30,926 nt of DNA, taken from the NCBI RefSeq assembly GCF_000186865.1, contig NW_008705578.1, forward strand, positions 61,215 through 92,140, given 5' to 3'. This DNA comes from Aureococcus anophagefferens (Eukaryota > Sar > Pelagophyceae > Pelagomonadales > Pelagomonadaceae). The notes below the pieces were generated by a model. It worked only from the letters and a program-made list of their open reading frames with translations. It was not told where the DNA came from and searched no databases. Shown in pieces: positions 9,219 through 18,167 of the stretch; the stretch's first letter is position 1; the number at the start of each line of letters is the position of its first letter. The translations under genes were made by a program, and so were the position numbers.

Positions 9219-9235
9219 CTGTGCAAGTTGCACAG
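9219..9235. promoter_or_regulatory. 17-bp palindrome upstream of the WD40 gene
   Basis: The sequence ctgtgcaagttgcacag has two perfect 8-bp arms around one central base. It lies 55-71 bp upstream of the WD40 start codon, inside the 207-bp gap 9165-9371. It could bind a dimeric transcription factor; no factor is assigned. Confidence 0.3.
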
Positions 9236-9371
9236 CAACATACGGGTCCCCGGCTGAGCCGTGCGCACCTGGACCCGAGGCGTGGTCCCGACAGATAGGC
9301 GACGCCGTTACGGGGGATGGGGGAGGGGTTGGGATTGTCGGCGGGGGATCGCCGCAGCTCTCGGGAAGACC

Positions 9372-12059
9372 TCACTTGCACTTGCCCTTCTTCTTGTCGA
9401 ACTTGCAGCCCGCCTTCTTGCACGACTTCTTGTCCTTGAGTTTTTTGCAGGTGACTTTGCTGCACGTCTTCTTCTTGTACTGGCAGCCCTCGATGTCCTT
9501 GCAGGTGTTCTTGGCCAGTCCCGCGCACTCGTCGACCTCGACGACGCAGACCTTGTCCACGTAGCCGCAGCCCGCGGTCTTCTTGCAGGTCTTCTTGTCG
9601 AATCCCGCGCAGCCCGACGCGCAGCCCTCGGCGCCGCCGAGCTCGCCCGCGCAGGGGTCGGCGGCCTCGGTCGTTGTCGTCGTCGCCGGGACCGGGACCG
9701 GGACCGGCGCGTCGGCCGCCGTGGGGCGGGGCGTCGCCGGGACCGGCGTGGGGCGGGGCGTCGCCGGCGCCGGCGCCGGCGCGGACGCGGAGCAGCGCGC
9801 GAGGTCCGTCTGGCGCAGGCCCGCGCACTTGGAGCTCGCCGCGGCCGCGCCCGTCTCGTCGCGGCACGACGCGGCCCCGCAGTCCGTCTCGCCGCGGTAC
9901 CAGTGGTAGGTGTGGTGGTCGCCCGTGTGGCACGCGCCGTCGAGGCACATGCCGCCGCTGCAGGGCAACCCGTCGCCGCCGGGCACGGAGTTCGTGTAGC
10001 AGCCGCCGCCCGAGGGCCCGCAGTAGCCCTTGGCGCACGTCGACGACGAGCACGCGGAGGTGTAGCCCGCGCCGGAGTACTGCGACGACGCCTCGCAGTA
10101 GTCGTCGCCCCAGGACTTGCACTCCTTGGCGTAGCACGTGCCCGCGTCCCTGCCCGCGTTGTCGTCGGTGCAGGCGCCGCCGTTCGCCTTGGAGAGGTCC
10201 GGCGGGCAGAGGCCCGACTTGCCCGTGCACTTCTCCGCGACGTCGCAGTCGCCGACGGACGCGCGGCAGGTCGCGCCCGCGGCCTTGAGCTTGCCCGCGC
10301 TCGTGCAGCAGCCCTCCCAGGGCGAGCAGTCGCAGCCCGCCTTCAGCGCGCAGCCGTCGGAGCAGCAGTCGTCGTCGCCGAAGAGGCCCGGGTCGCAGTC
10401 CTCGCCGGGGTCGACGATGCCGTCGCCGCAGACCGGCTTGTCCCAGGCCTCGTCGTCGGGCGTGTCGACGCAGAGGTCCGTCATGGAGCCGTACTTGTTC
10501 GCCATGAACTTGGCGCTCTCGGTGCGCGACTTGGCGCTGAACTGGAGGTTCGCGGTGCCCAGCTGGGGGTTCACGGAGAGCGTCGTGCCCATGAGGTTGG
10601 TCCCGGACGTGTCGTGGTTCATGCCCCAGTTGTGGCCCGTCTCGTGCGCGACGATGGTCGCGGTCTTCGTGATCGAGTCGAAGTTGGCCTCGTTGACGCC
10701 CGAGGAGAAGAAGTTGTCCCAGGCGTACTTCGTGGAGGAGGGCACGGCGCAGATGCGGCCGACCCAGGCGAGGCCGATGACGCCCTGGTTGAGGTCCTCG
10801 CTCGTCAGGAGCATCGCGTTGTCCATTTTCACCTTGAGGATCGCCTCGAGCTCGGCCTGCTTCTCGCCGACGTACTCGGAGAACGACGTGAGCAGGCAGT
10901 AGGAGCTCACCTCGCCGTCGAAGCAGAAGTTGCGGTTCGACGCCGACGAGCCGCACTTGTCGCAGCCGTCGCCGGACGACCCCTTGCCCGCGTACTTCAT
11001 CTTCGCGGGGTTGCCGCCGCGCCACGTGACCTGGCCGACGAGCCGCGGCCGCACGACGCAGTCGAACTTGTCCCCGTCGTAGAGGCCGCCCGTGTCGACG
11101 TCCTCGTAGATGGACTTGACGACGGCGAAGATCTCCGCCGAGTGGTCCTCGACGGCGTCGCCGTAGGCCTCGTAGCGCGCCGCGTCGTTGAAGAGCACGA
11201 CGGAGAGGTACTTGTCCGCCTTGCCGCTGCACGTCGCGCTCGCGAGCTTGCGGCCCTGGCGCGAGAGCAGCTCCGCGCCGTGGTCGTGGCCGTGGTCGTG
11301 GCCCTCCTCGTGGTCGTCGTGGTGGTCGTCGTGGTGGTCGTCGTGGGCGTCGTGGTCGTCGTGGTCGTGGCCCTCGTGCGCCTCGTGGGCCTCGCGGTCG
11401 CCGTGGTCGTGGCCCTCGTGCGCCTCGTCGTGGTCGCCGTGGTCGTGGCCCTCGTGCGCCTCGTGGGCTTCGCGGCCTTCGAGCTTGCGGTGGGGCTTGC
11501 GCCCGAAGTTCTTCTCCTGGTCGATGATGAACTGGTCGTTGACGCCGCAAAAGGACCCGTCGTCCTCGCGGTCGCGGAGGGGGTCGAAGGAGATGTGGCG
11601 CCGCGTCGCCCGGTCCCAGCCGACCTCCTGGAGGTCGCCGGCGTCGTAGCGCACGACCGCGCCGAGCGTGCCCGGCCCGCAGAGCGACGCCGTCGCTATT
11701 CCCTTCTCGACCGAGCCGTCGTCGCGCACGCGGCGCGCGGGGCCCGCGTAGTGGCACCCGCGGGGCTTATCGCGCTTGACGCTCATGACGCCGTCCTCGA
11801 TGACGATCTCCTTGTAGCCTCGGCTGAACATGGCCTCCTCGCGCGCGAGCTCGAGCGTCACGACGCCGCCCGAGCCCTCGATCGAGATCATCTCCTCCTC
11901 GCCGAGGGGCGCCTCCTCGGCCACGGCGTCGACGGACATGACGCCCAGGCCCCCCCGGACGACGCGCACCTCCTCGTAGTCCGTCAGGCCCTCGCTCAGG
12001 AGCCGCCGGGCGGCGGAGGCCGTCGGGGCCAGGATCGCGAAGAGGAGGAGGCCCCGCAT
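9372..12059 (-). CDS. Secreted ADAM-like (M12B-type) metalloprotease-disintegrin, copy 1
   Basis: The protein has 895 residues from the ATG at 12059. The frame is open further upstream, but this ATG begins a clear signal peptide (MRGLLLFAILAPTASA), so longer starts are rejected. Domains in order: signal peptide; propeptide-like region; a His/Asp-rich stretch (about 194-260); a reprolysin-like catalytic domain with HETGHNWGMNHD near residue 468 and NLMG as a plausible Met-turn; a disintegrin-like Cys-rich domain starting CGDGIVDPGEDCD (about 543-640); an ADAM-type Cys-rich region; a Pro/Thr/Ala linker (about 753-805); and three Lys/Cys repeats (CxxxxKKTCKKTAGC style). There is no transmembrane helix, so it should be secreted into the medium or cell surface layer. 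The zinc-ligand histidines and catalytic Glu are all present. A tandem paralogue lies immediately upstream. Confidence 0.88.
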   Translation of the reverse strand: MRGLLLFAILAPTASAARRLLSEGLTDYEEVRVVRGGLGVMSVDAVAEEAPLGEEEMISIEGSGGVVTLELAREEAMFSRGYKEIVIEDGVMSVKRDKPRGCHYAGPARRVRDDGSVEKGIATASLCGPGTLGAVVRYDAGDLQEVGWDRATRRHISFDPLRDREDDGSFCGVNDQFIIDQEKNFGRKPHRKLEGREAHEAHEGHDHGDHDEAHEGHDHGDREAHEAHEGHDHDDHDAHDDHHDDHHDDHEEGHDHGHDHGAELLSRQGRKLASATCSGKADKYLSVVLFNDAARYEAYGDAVEDHSAEIFAVVKSIYEDVDTGGLYDGDKFDCVVRPRLVGQVTWRGGNPAKMKYAGKGSSGDGCDKCGSSASNRNFCFDGEVSSYCLLTSFSEYVGEKQAELEAILKVKMDNAMLLTSEDLNQGVIGLAWVGRICAVPSSTKYAWDNFFSSGVNEANFDSITKTATIVAHETGHNWGMNHDTSGTNLMGTTLSVNPQLGTANLQFSAKSRTESAKFMANKYGSMTDLCVDTPDDEAWDKPVCGDGIVDPGEDCDPGLFGDDDCCSDGCALKAGCDCSPWEGCCTSAGKLKAAGATCRASVGDCDVAEKCTGKSGLCPPDLSKANGGACTDDNAGRDAGTCYAKECKSWGDDYCEASSQYSGAGYTSACSSSTCAKGYCGPSGGGCYTNSVPGGDGLPCSGGMCLDGACHTGDHHTYHWYRGETDCGAASCRDETGAAAASSKCAGLRQTDLARCSASAPAPAPATPRPTPVPATPRPTAADAPVPVPVPATTTTTEAADPCAGELGGAEGCASGCAGFDKKTCKKTAGCGYVDKVCVVEVDECAGLAKNTCKDIEGCQYKKKTCSKVTCKKLKDKKSCKKAGCKFDKKKGKCK
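11278..11478 (-). repeat. His/Asp-rich low-complexity repeat within ADAM-like copy 1
   Basis: About 65 codons made almost only of His, Asp, Glu, Gly and Ala, built from units such as EAHEGHDHGDHD. At DNA level it is an array of gtggtcgtcg/gcctcgtg-type short repeats. The paralogue has only a short version (DHHDHDDHDHPD, near 14615-14650), so the tract expanded in this copy. Binding of zinc or other divalent metal ions ahead of the catalytic domain is a reasonable inference. Confidence 0.8.
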
Positions 12060-12468
12060 CGTTCGGTTCGCGCTGAAATTCGGAGGGGGGGTTCTGGGAG
12101 AGTCGAAGACCTCGTCCGGGGCGGGGGGGCGTCCTGAAGCCGGGTAGGGGCGGCGCGCGCGCGTGACAGGTGCCGTAAGTGCAGAGCGGGACGGGCGTGC
12201 GCGAATTGGCGCCAATCTGGCCGGGGTAAATCGCAGGCGCGGGCCGCGGGCGGCAGGAGGCCTCCGGATCGCCTCGGGCGCTCGTCCGTGGCCGCGCGGA
12301 CATCCGGGAGTGGGGCGCACGCGTCCGGCGCGAGATCCGCCGCTCCCCGGACGCCATGCCGGCGTCCCCGCGACGGCGCGTTGCCGAGGCGGCCCGCCAG
12401 GACGGGCCCCAGGACCTGAGGCCGCCAGCTACGATTCGCTACGAAAGACGAGGCATACTACGTAGTAA
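12060..12468. other. Intergenic region between the two ADAM-like genes
   Basis: This 409-bp GC-rich gap should contain the promoter of ADAM-like copy 1 and the 3' end of copy 2. The frame of copy 1 is open through part of it, but without similarity to copy 2, so I treat it as non-coding. A perfect 12-bp palindrome, tactacgtagta, lies at 12456-12467 directly beside the stop codon of copy 2, in an AT-rich patch that may be its 3' processing region. Nothing else was recognised. Confidence 0.5.
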
Positions 12469-15258
12469 TTAATCAGCTTTGCACGTCTCGCTCTCCTTCT
12501 TGTACTTGCAACCGTCGGTCTTCTTGCACTTTTTCTTCGACAGTCCGGAGCACGACGAGGCGGCGCTGCACTGCTTCTTCTTGTAGTCGCAGCCGTCGGT
12601 CTTCTTGCAGGCCTTCTTCTCGAGTCCCGAGCACGCGTCGCCTTCGCTCGTGGAGCACGTCTTCTTCTTGTAGGCGCAGCCCGCGGTGTTCTTGCAGGTC
12701 TTCTTCTCGAGTCCCGAGCACGCGTCGCCTTCGCTCGTGGAGCACGTCTTCTTCTTGTAGGCGCAGCCCGCGGTGTTCTTGCAGGTCTTCTTCTCGAGTC
12801 CCGCGCAGGCGTCGCCGGGGTCCGCGCAGCCGGAGCCGCCGCCGAGCTCGCCCGCGCAGGGGTCGTCGGGCGCCGCCGTCGTCGTCGTCGGCGCGGCGAC
12901 GGGGGCCGCGGACGACTTGGGCGTCGGCTCCGGCGCGGCGACGGACGGCGCGGGCGTCGGCCGCGGCGTGGGCCGCGGCGTGGGCTCGCGCGTCGGCGGC
13001 GCCGTCGTCGTCGTCGGCGCGGGCGTCGCCGCCGCGGCCGTGGGAAGGTTCGTCGGGTCGCGCGTGGGCTCGCGCGTGGGCTCGCGCGTGGGCGGCGCGG
13101 ACGCGGGCGCCGGGCCCGCATCCGCGCAGCGCGCGAGGGCCGCGGGGACCGCCAGCCCGCCGCAGTCGCCGTCGCTCGCCGCGGCGCCCGTCTCGTCGCG
13201 GCAGACGGGCGCGTCGCAGTCGGTCTCGCCGCGGTACCAGTGGTACGCGTGGAGTGCCTCCGTCGCGCAGGCCTGGTCGACGCAAAAACCCCCGTCGCAG
13301 GGGAGGCCGTCTCGCAGCGGGCCGCCGCCGACGCCGTAGCTCCAGCAGGAGGTGCCGCCGGGTTCGCGACACGCGCCCCGGTCGCACGTCGACGATGCGC
13401 AGGCCTCCGTGGCGCCCTTGGCCACCATGCCGGAGCTGGCCTTGCAGAAGTCGTGGCCCCAGCTCAGGCACTCGCCCCCGTAGCACACCCCGACGCTCGC
13501 GTCCGAATCCGCGCAGCCCGCGCCCCGGGCCAGCGAGAGGTCCGGCGGGCAGAGGCCCGAGGCGCCCGTGCACGCCTCCGCGACGTCGCACGCCGCGTCG
13601 GCCGCCGCGCGGCAGGGGACGCCCGCGGCCTCGAATTGGCCGGAGGGCGTGCAGCAGGCCTCGGACGTCGCGCAGTCGCAGCCCGCCTTCAACGCGCAGT
13701 CGTCCCCGCAGCAGGCGTCGTCGCCGAAGAGGCCGACGTCGCAGTCCTCGCCGGGGTCGACGACGCCGTCGCCGCAGACGGGTCGGTCCCAGGTCACGGC
13801 CTCCTCCGTCTCCAGGCAGAGGTCCGTCCACGTGCCGTAGTCGCCCGCCATGAAGCTCGCGGCGCCCGCGCGCGACGCGGGCGAGAAGCGCACGTTCTCC
13901 GCCGACGGCTCGCCGCTCTTCACGTAGGGGCTCATGAGGTTGTCCGAGTCCTCGTCGTCGTGGCCCATGCCCCAGTTGTGGCCCATCTCGTGCGCGACGA
14001 TGGCCGCGACGGCGGACACGGACGCGAAGTTGGCCTCGTTGATGCCCGACGAGTAGAACCGCGACCACGTCCGCACGGCGCCGGGCAGCGGGTTCGCGCA
14101 CATGCGGCCGACCCAGGCGAGGCCCACCGTCCCCCCGCTAAAGTCCTCGGACGTCAGCAGCATCGCGTTGTCGAGGGGCGCGCCGAGCAGGGCCTCGAGC
14201 TCGTCCTGCTTCTCGCCGACGTACGACGAGAACGACGTGAGCAGGCAGTAGGAGCTCACCTCGCCGCCGAAGCAGAAGTTCCCGTTCGACGCGGAAGACC
14301 CGCAGTCCTCGCAGCCGGCGCCGTGCGTCTTGTACTCGACCTTGGCCGGGTTCGCGCCGCGCCACGTGACCTGGCCGACGAGCCGCGGCCGCACGACGCA
14401 GTCGAAGGTCTCCCCGTCGTAGAGGCCGTCGTTGGGGTTGACCGCGTCCTCGTAGATGGCGCGCACGACGTCGAAGATCTCCGCGCTGTGCGCCTCGACG
14501 GAGGCGCCGTGGTCCGCGTGGCGGCTCGCGTCGTTGAAGAACACGACGGACGCGTACTTGGACGCGCCGTTCTCGCACCCGCCCGCGAGCGAACGCCGGT
14601 TCCGGGACAGGAGCGCGTCGGGGTGGTCGTGGTCGTCGTGGTCGTGGTGGTCGCGGTCGGCGAGCCTTCGGTGCGGGTCGCGGCCGAAGCGCGCCTCCTG
14701 GTCTTTTATGAACTGGTCGTTGACGCCGCACTCGTAGCGCCGCTCGTCGTCGCCGAGGCGCCGCTTGTCCGCGATGGGGTCGAAGAGGACGTGCGCGGCC
14801 GCGCCGCGGTCCCAGCCGACCTCGTGCACTCCGCCGCCGTCGTAGCGGATCACGGCGGACAGCGCGCCCGCCGCGCAGAGCGACGCCGAGGCGGCGCCGC
14901 GCTCGACGGAGCCGTCGGCGCGGACGCGCGACGCCGGGCCCGCGTAGTGGCAGTCGTGCGGGCCGACGCGCTCGACGCGCATCTCGCCGTCCTCGACGAC
15001 GATCTCCTTGTACTGGTCCCCGTACATGGGGCTCGCGGACCGGTCGAGCGCGAGCTCGATGACGCCCTCGGCGCCGGCGTCGATCGTCACGGCCTCGCGG
15101 TCCGCGAGGGGCGTCGCCGCCGCCGCCGAGTCGACGGAGAGGACGCCGAGGCCGGCGCGGGAGACGACGACTTCGTCGAACCGGTCCAGATCATCGGTGA
15201 GGAGGCGTCGGGCGCCCTCGACGGATGCCAGGGCCGTGAGAAGCGCCACGAGGCGCAT
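12469..15258 (-). CDS. Secreted ADAM-like (M12B-type) metalloprotease-disintegrin, copy 2
   Basis: The protein has 929 residues from the ATG at 15258, which opens a signal peptide (MRLVALLTALASVEG). The longer in-frame start at 15495 is rejected because its first residues come from the duplicated relic sequence found downstream of the MYND genes. The order of domains matches copy 1: short His-rich patch, catalytic domain with HEMGHNWGMGHDDED near residue 422 and NLMSPYV after it, a disintegrin-like domain beginning CGDGVVDPGEDCD, a Cys-rich region, a long Pro/Thr linker (about 716-800) with PTREPTREPTRDPT-type repeats, and four C-terminal Lys/Cys repeats. No membrane anchor is seen. Both copies keep the zinc site, so both are predicted active. 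Their differences concentrate in the low-complexity parts. Confidence 0.88.
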   Translation of the reverse strand: MRLVALLTALASVEGARRLLTDDLDRFDEVVVSRAGLGVLSVDSAAAATPLADREAVTIDAGAEGVIELALDRSASPMYGDQYKEIVVEDGEMRVERVGPHDCHYAGPASRVRADGSVERGAASASLCAAGALSAVIRYDGGGVHEVGWDRGAAAHVLFDPIADKRRLGDDERRYECGVNDQFIKDQEARFGRDPHRRLADRDHHDHDDHDHPDALLSRNRRSLAGGCENGASKYASVVFFNDASRHADHGASVEAHSAEIFDVVRAIYEDAVNPNDGLYDGETFDCVVRPRLVGQVTWRGANPAKVEYKTHGAGCEDCGSSASNGNFCFGGEVSSYCLLTSFSSYVGEKQDELEALLGAPLDNAMLLTSEDFSGGTVGLAWVGRMCANPLPGAVRTWSRFYSSGINEANFASVSAVAAIVAHEMGHNWGMGHDDEDSDNLMSPYVKSGEPSAENVRFSPASRAGAASFMAGDYGTWTDLCLETEEAVTWDRPVCGDGVVDPGEDCDVGLFGDDACCGDDCALKAGCDCATSEACCTPSGQFEAAGVPCRAAADAACDVAEACTGASGLCPPDLSLARGAGCADSDASVGVCYGGECLSWGHDFCKASSGMVAKGATEACASSTCDRGACREPGGTSCWSYGVGGGPLRDGLPCDGGFCVDQACATEALHAYHWYRGETDCDAPVCRDETGAAASDGDCGGLAVPAALARCADAGPAPASAPPTREPTREPTRDPTNLPTAAAATPAPTTTTAPPTREPTPRPTPRPTPAPSVAAPEPTPKSSAAPVAAPTTTTAAPDDPCAGELGGGSGCADPGDACAGLEKKTCKNTAGCAYKKKTCSTSEGDACSGLEKKTCKNTAGCAYKKKTCSTSEGDACSGLEKKACKKTDGCDYKKKQCSAASSCSGLSKKKCKKTDGCKYKKESETCKAD
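12622..12795 (-). repeat. Two identical 87-bp repeats in the Lys/Cys-rich tail of ADAM-like copy 2
   Basis: Positions 12622-12708 and 12709-12795 are identical base for base. Each encodes 29 residues with the pattern CSGLEKKTCKNTAGCAYKKK. Diverged versions flank them on both sides. This is a recent internal duplication of a small disulfide-type module. Confidence 0.9.
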
Positions 15259-15343
15259 CGTTCGGTGCGGCGGGCAATGGGGGATTGAGTCGTGGGCGCG
15301 TAGGCGGGGTGCGTCGCCTAATGCAGAGTGATGCTCGTGCCGA

Positions 15344-15415
15344 GGGCGCTCGGAGCAAAATCTCACGCTGGGTGCAGCACGCCCTAGGCCTAAATCTACC
15401 CCTAGAGCATCGCGC
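15344..15415 (-). promoter_or_regulatory. Upstream block of ADAM-like copy 2 shared with the MYND gene promoters
   Basis: The stretch with gcaaaatc and later ctacccctagagcatcgcg resembles blocks at about 16739-16790, 18112-18170 and 19501-19559, which precede MYND genes A, B and C. All lie some 60-160 bp upstream of a start codon and just downstream (minus strand) of the coding relic. They may be a co-duplicated promoter, or simply the old 3' end of the relic gene. Confidence 0.3.
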
Positions 15416-15612
15416 TCATGTCGTTCTCCATGCCCCCCCTCGGCGGCGTCGTCGTCCTTGCGCCAGGCGGGCTTGGCTTCAGGAACGCGAGGCACCAGAC
15501 CGCGAAGGTCGGCGCGGAGAGGAACGCGGCAACGACGACGCCAAGGCCAAGCACGACTCGCCCGCGCGCAAGCGCAGCATCTCGGGCTCGGGCGAACGAC
15601 GCGGCGTAAAGA
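15411..15612 (-). pseudogene. Relic of a membrane-protein C-terminus, copy 1
   Basis: On the minus strand one frame encodes a hydrophobic segment (VVLGLGVVVAAFLSAPTF, then AVWCLAF) followed by PAWRK and an acidic tail. A run of seven C (plus strand, about 15433-15439) shifts the frame before a conserved ending ENDMSAML-stop. This copy also lacks one base just after the AVWCLAFL region. Four copies follow the four MYND-RING-Sel1 genes. Different indels in different copies indicate decay rather than an active exon. Confidence 0.55.
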
Positions 15613-15618
15613 CTTAGG

Positions 15619-16680
15619 CTATACTCGCGCGTCGAGGCGCGCGAGGCACCTCGTAGATCCCTCGTTGCCCTTGGCAGCGGCGCGCTCGAACCAGTACCTG
15701 GCTTTGCCGACGTCGACTTCCGTGCATGCTCCGCTCATGTAGCAACAGCCAAGGTTATGCTCTGCACGTGTATAACCTTGATTCGCCGCGAGCGCGTAGT
15801 ACCGAAACGCTTCTTCATGTTTCTCCTCAGCATCAAGTAAAAACGCCAAATTGCATTGCGCGGCCGCGACGCCCCGATCTGCTGCCGCGCGATACAGCCG
15901 CGCCGCCTTCTTCTTGTCAAGCTTGACGCCACTTCCATGCTCGTACAACATCCCAAGATTAATCATCGCGTCCACGTCGCCGAGCTCCACGGCGCGCTTC
16001 CAAATTTTTGCGGCTTTCTTATCGGATTTCACGAGGCCGTACCAACCGAAGTAGTACGCATTTCCCAAAAACGAAATCGCTTCCGGCACTTCGTTCTCCA
16101 CATGGCGGCGAAGATGCGCGAGCTGCTCCGCATGGATCTTTGGGCAGGGTAAACGACAGAGGGGACACGCGTCGGAGTCGAAGATCTTGTCACTGCACGA
16201 CTTGCAGACCTTTCGGCAGCAGCAGGTACGTAACACCCACTCAGCATTCACGTCCCACTCATCGAGACAAATCGGGCACCGCGACCCGAACCGCGCCGAC
16301 ACCGGCTCCGGCTCCGGGTTCTCCTCGCGTCGCGCGCGTGCGGCCTCGTGTTCCGCCGCGATGCGCGCGCGGACCTCGTCGGCGTGCGACCGCGGCGCGG
16401 GGCCGTAGACCACGTCGCGCGGCGGCGACGGCGGGGGCGTCGGCGCCTCGGCCCGCGCCGCCTCCGCGGCCTGGACCTTCTTGCAGACCTTCCGGTGGCC
16501 CCGGTCGCGCCAATCGATGCGTTGGCAGTCCGTCGAACAGTAGGCCGTCGTGCCGCACCCTCCGCACGCCTTGGCTTTGTCGGCGCCGCAGATCGTGCAG
16601 GTCTTGAGAGTGTCGAGTTTTTTGCCCCTCGCTCGGGCCATGCGAGTCTCATACTCCAACTTCTTCTCCTGCCACGACAT
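15619..16680 (-). CDS. MYND-RING-Sel1 protein, copy A
   Basis: A 353-residue protein from the ATG at 16680, chosen because it matches the start of copy D (MSW.EKKLEYE). The frame is open to 16758, but that extension is not shared. Domains: a MYND zinc finger (about residues 27-65: CTIC..CGGCGTTAYCSTDCQ, then HRKVC); a Pro-rich linker (PTPPPSPP); a helical segment; a RING-like zinc domain (about 130-175: CPICLDEW, CCCRKVCKSC, CPLCR); and four Sel1-like (TPR-related) repeats to the C-terminus. MYND and Sel1 modules bind proteins, and RING domains often carry E3 ubiquitin ligase activity, so a scaffold-type ligase is plausible but unproven. This is the most diverged upstream-coordinate member of a four-gene array. 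Confidence 0.85.
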   Translation of the reverse strand: MSWQEKKLEYETRMARARGKKLDTLKTCTICGADKAKACGGCGTTAYCSTDCQRIDWRDRGHRKVCKKVQAAEAARAEAPTPPPSPPRDVVYGPAPRSHADEVRARIAAEHEAARARREENPEPEPVSARFGSRCPICLDEWDVNAEWVLRTCCCRKVCKSCSDKIFDSDACPLCRLPCPKIHAEQLAHLRRHVENEVPEAISFLGNAYYFGWYGLVKSDKKAAKIWKRAVELGDVDAMINLGMLYEHGSGVKLDKKKAARLYRAAADRGVAAAQCNLAFLLDAEEKHEEAFRYYALAANQGYTRAEHNLGCCYMSGACTEVDVGKARYWFERAAAKGNEGSTRCLARLDARV

Positions 16681-16786
16681 GACTCGGCGCGCGTCCTTGA
16701 CCGGGGCGTCGCCGCACAAGCTCCTGAAGACCCGAGCTCGCAAGGCAAAATCGCTCAAAATCTTACCCCAGGCCTAAGCCCACCCC

Positions 16787-16985
16787 CTAGCGCATGGCGT
16801 TCATGTCGTTCTCCACGCCCCCCTCGGCGGCGACGTCGTCCTTGCGCCAGGTGGGCGTTCAGGAACGCGAGGCACCAGACCGCGAAGGTCGGCGCGGTGA
16901 GGAACGCGGCGACGACGACGCCAAGGCAAGCACGACTCGCTTGCGCGCAAGCGCAGCATCTCGGGCGACGACGCGGCGTGAAGAC
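16787..16985 (-). pseudogene. Relic of a membrane-protein C-terminus, copy 2
   Basis: The second copy of the relic lies between MYND genes A and B. Here the C run is six bases rather than seven, which restores the acidic tail through ENDMNAMR-stop. About five bases are missing near the codons for NAKPAW, so the hydrophobic segment and tail are in different frames. Confidence 0.55.
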
Positions 16986-16990
16986 TTAGG

Positions 16991-18043
16991 CTATACTCGC
17001 GCGTCGAGGTGCGCGAGGCCTTCTGTAGCTTCCTCGCTGCCCTTGGCAGCGGCGCGCTCGAACCAGTATCTGGCCATGCCGAGGTCGACTTCTGTGCCGT
17101 CTCCGTCCATGTAAGAGCAGCCAAGGCAAAACTCCGCACCGATATGGCCTTGATCCGCCGCGAGCGCGAAGTACCGGAACGCTTCTTCGTGTCTCTTCTC
17201 AGACTCAAGGAAAAATCCTAAACTGGTTTGCGCGACCGCGTTGCCCCGATCTGCGGCCATGCGATACAGCCGCTCCGCCTTCTTCTTGTCCAGCTTGACG
17301 CCGCTTCCATCCCTGTACAAGGTTCCCAGGTTTCTCATCGCGTACACGTTCCCGAGCTCCACGGCGCGCTTCCAAATTTTTGCGGCTTTCTTATCGGACT
17401 TCACGAGCCCCAACCAACCGTCGTGGTACGCGTCTCCCAAACACGAAATCGCTTCCGGCACTTCGTTCTCCACATGGCGGCGAAGACGCGCGAGTTCTTC
17501 CGCATTGCTTTCTGTGGACGATAACCGACAGAGGGGACACGCCTCGAGTCCGATCTTGTCGTTGCACGATTGGCAGACCTTTCGGCAGCAACAGATGCGA
17601 AACACGCCCGCAGCATTCACGTCCCACTCCTCGAGGCAGATCGGGCACCGCGACCCAAACCGCGCCGAGAGGGGCTCGGGCTCCGGGTTCGCCTCCCGCA
17701 GGGCACGAGCCGCCTCGTGTTCCGCCGCGATGCGCGCGCGGACCTCGTCGGCGTGCGACCGAGGCGCGGGGCCGTAGAACACGTCCCGCGGCGGCGACGG
17801 CGGGGGCGTCGGCGCCTCGGCCCGGGCCACCTCCGCGGCCTGGATCTTTTTGCAGACCTTCCGGTGGCCCCGGTCGCGCCAATCGATGCGTTGGCAGGCC
17901 GTCGAACAGTAGGCCGTCGTGCCGCAACCTAGACAGGGCCGGGCATCCTTCTTCCCGCAAATCGTGCATATGTTGAGCGCCAGCTTTGTACGAGTTTTTC
18001 GCGCCTCGTACTCTCGCTTCTTCTTGATCAGTTCCGGGTCCAT
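16991..18043 (-). CDS. MYND-RING-Sel1 protein, copy B
   Basis: A 350-residue protein from the ATG at 18043 (MDPELIKKKREYEARK), which aligns with the starts of copies A and D. An in-frame ATG at 18091 would add 16 Arg-rich residues. Domains are as in copy A: MYND finger (CTICGKKDARPCLGCGTTAYC), Pro-rich linker, RING-like domain (CPICLEEW..CCCRKVCQSC..CPLCR) and four Sel1 repeats. From about 17260 upwards it is identical, at an offset of 1389 bp, to copy C. Its last two Sel1 repeats are its own (for example LGFFLESEKRHEEAFRYF). Confidence 0.86.
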   Translation of the reverse strand: MDPELIKKKREYEARKTRTKLALNICTICGKKDARPCLGCGTTAYCSTACQRIDWRDRGHRKVCKKIQAAEVARAEAPTPPPSPPRDVFYGPAPRSHADEVRARIAAEHEAARALREANPEPEPLSARFGSRCPICLEEWDVNAAGVFRICCCRKVCQSCNDKIGLEACPLCRLSSTESNAEELARLRRHVENEVPEAISCLGDAYHDGWLGLVKSDKKAAKIWKRAVELGNVYAMRNLGTLYRDGSGVKLDKKKAERLYRMAADRGNAVAQTSLGFFLESEKRHEEAFRYFALAADQGHIGAEFCLGCSYMDGDGTEVDLGMARYWFERAAAKGSEEATEGLAHLDARV

Positions 18044-18167
18044 GATCTCTTCCCACGCTCGTCGCCGACGCTCCCTATTCAACCACCTCACTCGTCTATC
18101 GTCCCTCGGGGTCGCAAGGCAAAATCGCTCAAAACCTGACGCCAGGGCTAAGCCCTACCCCTAGAGC

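Noticed and set aside
9261..12137. A 958-codon plus-strand frame and an 891-codon minus frame over ADAM-like copy 1
   Set aside because: Both are low-complexity shadows. The signal peptide, zinc site and disintegrin cysteines are only in the chosen frame.
12060..12320. N-terminal extension of ADAM-like copy 1 to an ATG at 12320
   Set aside because: The extra 87 residues are Pro/Arg-rich, precede a textbook signal peptide and have no counterpart in copy 2.
15259..15495. N-terminal extension of ADAM-like copy 2 to an ATG at 15495
   Set aside because: The extension is encoded by the duplicated relic sequence and lies before a clear signal peptide starting at 15258.
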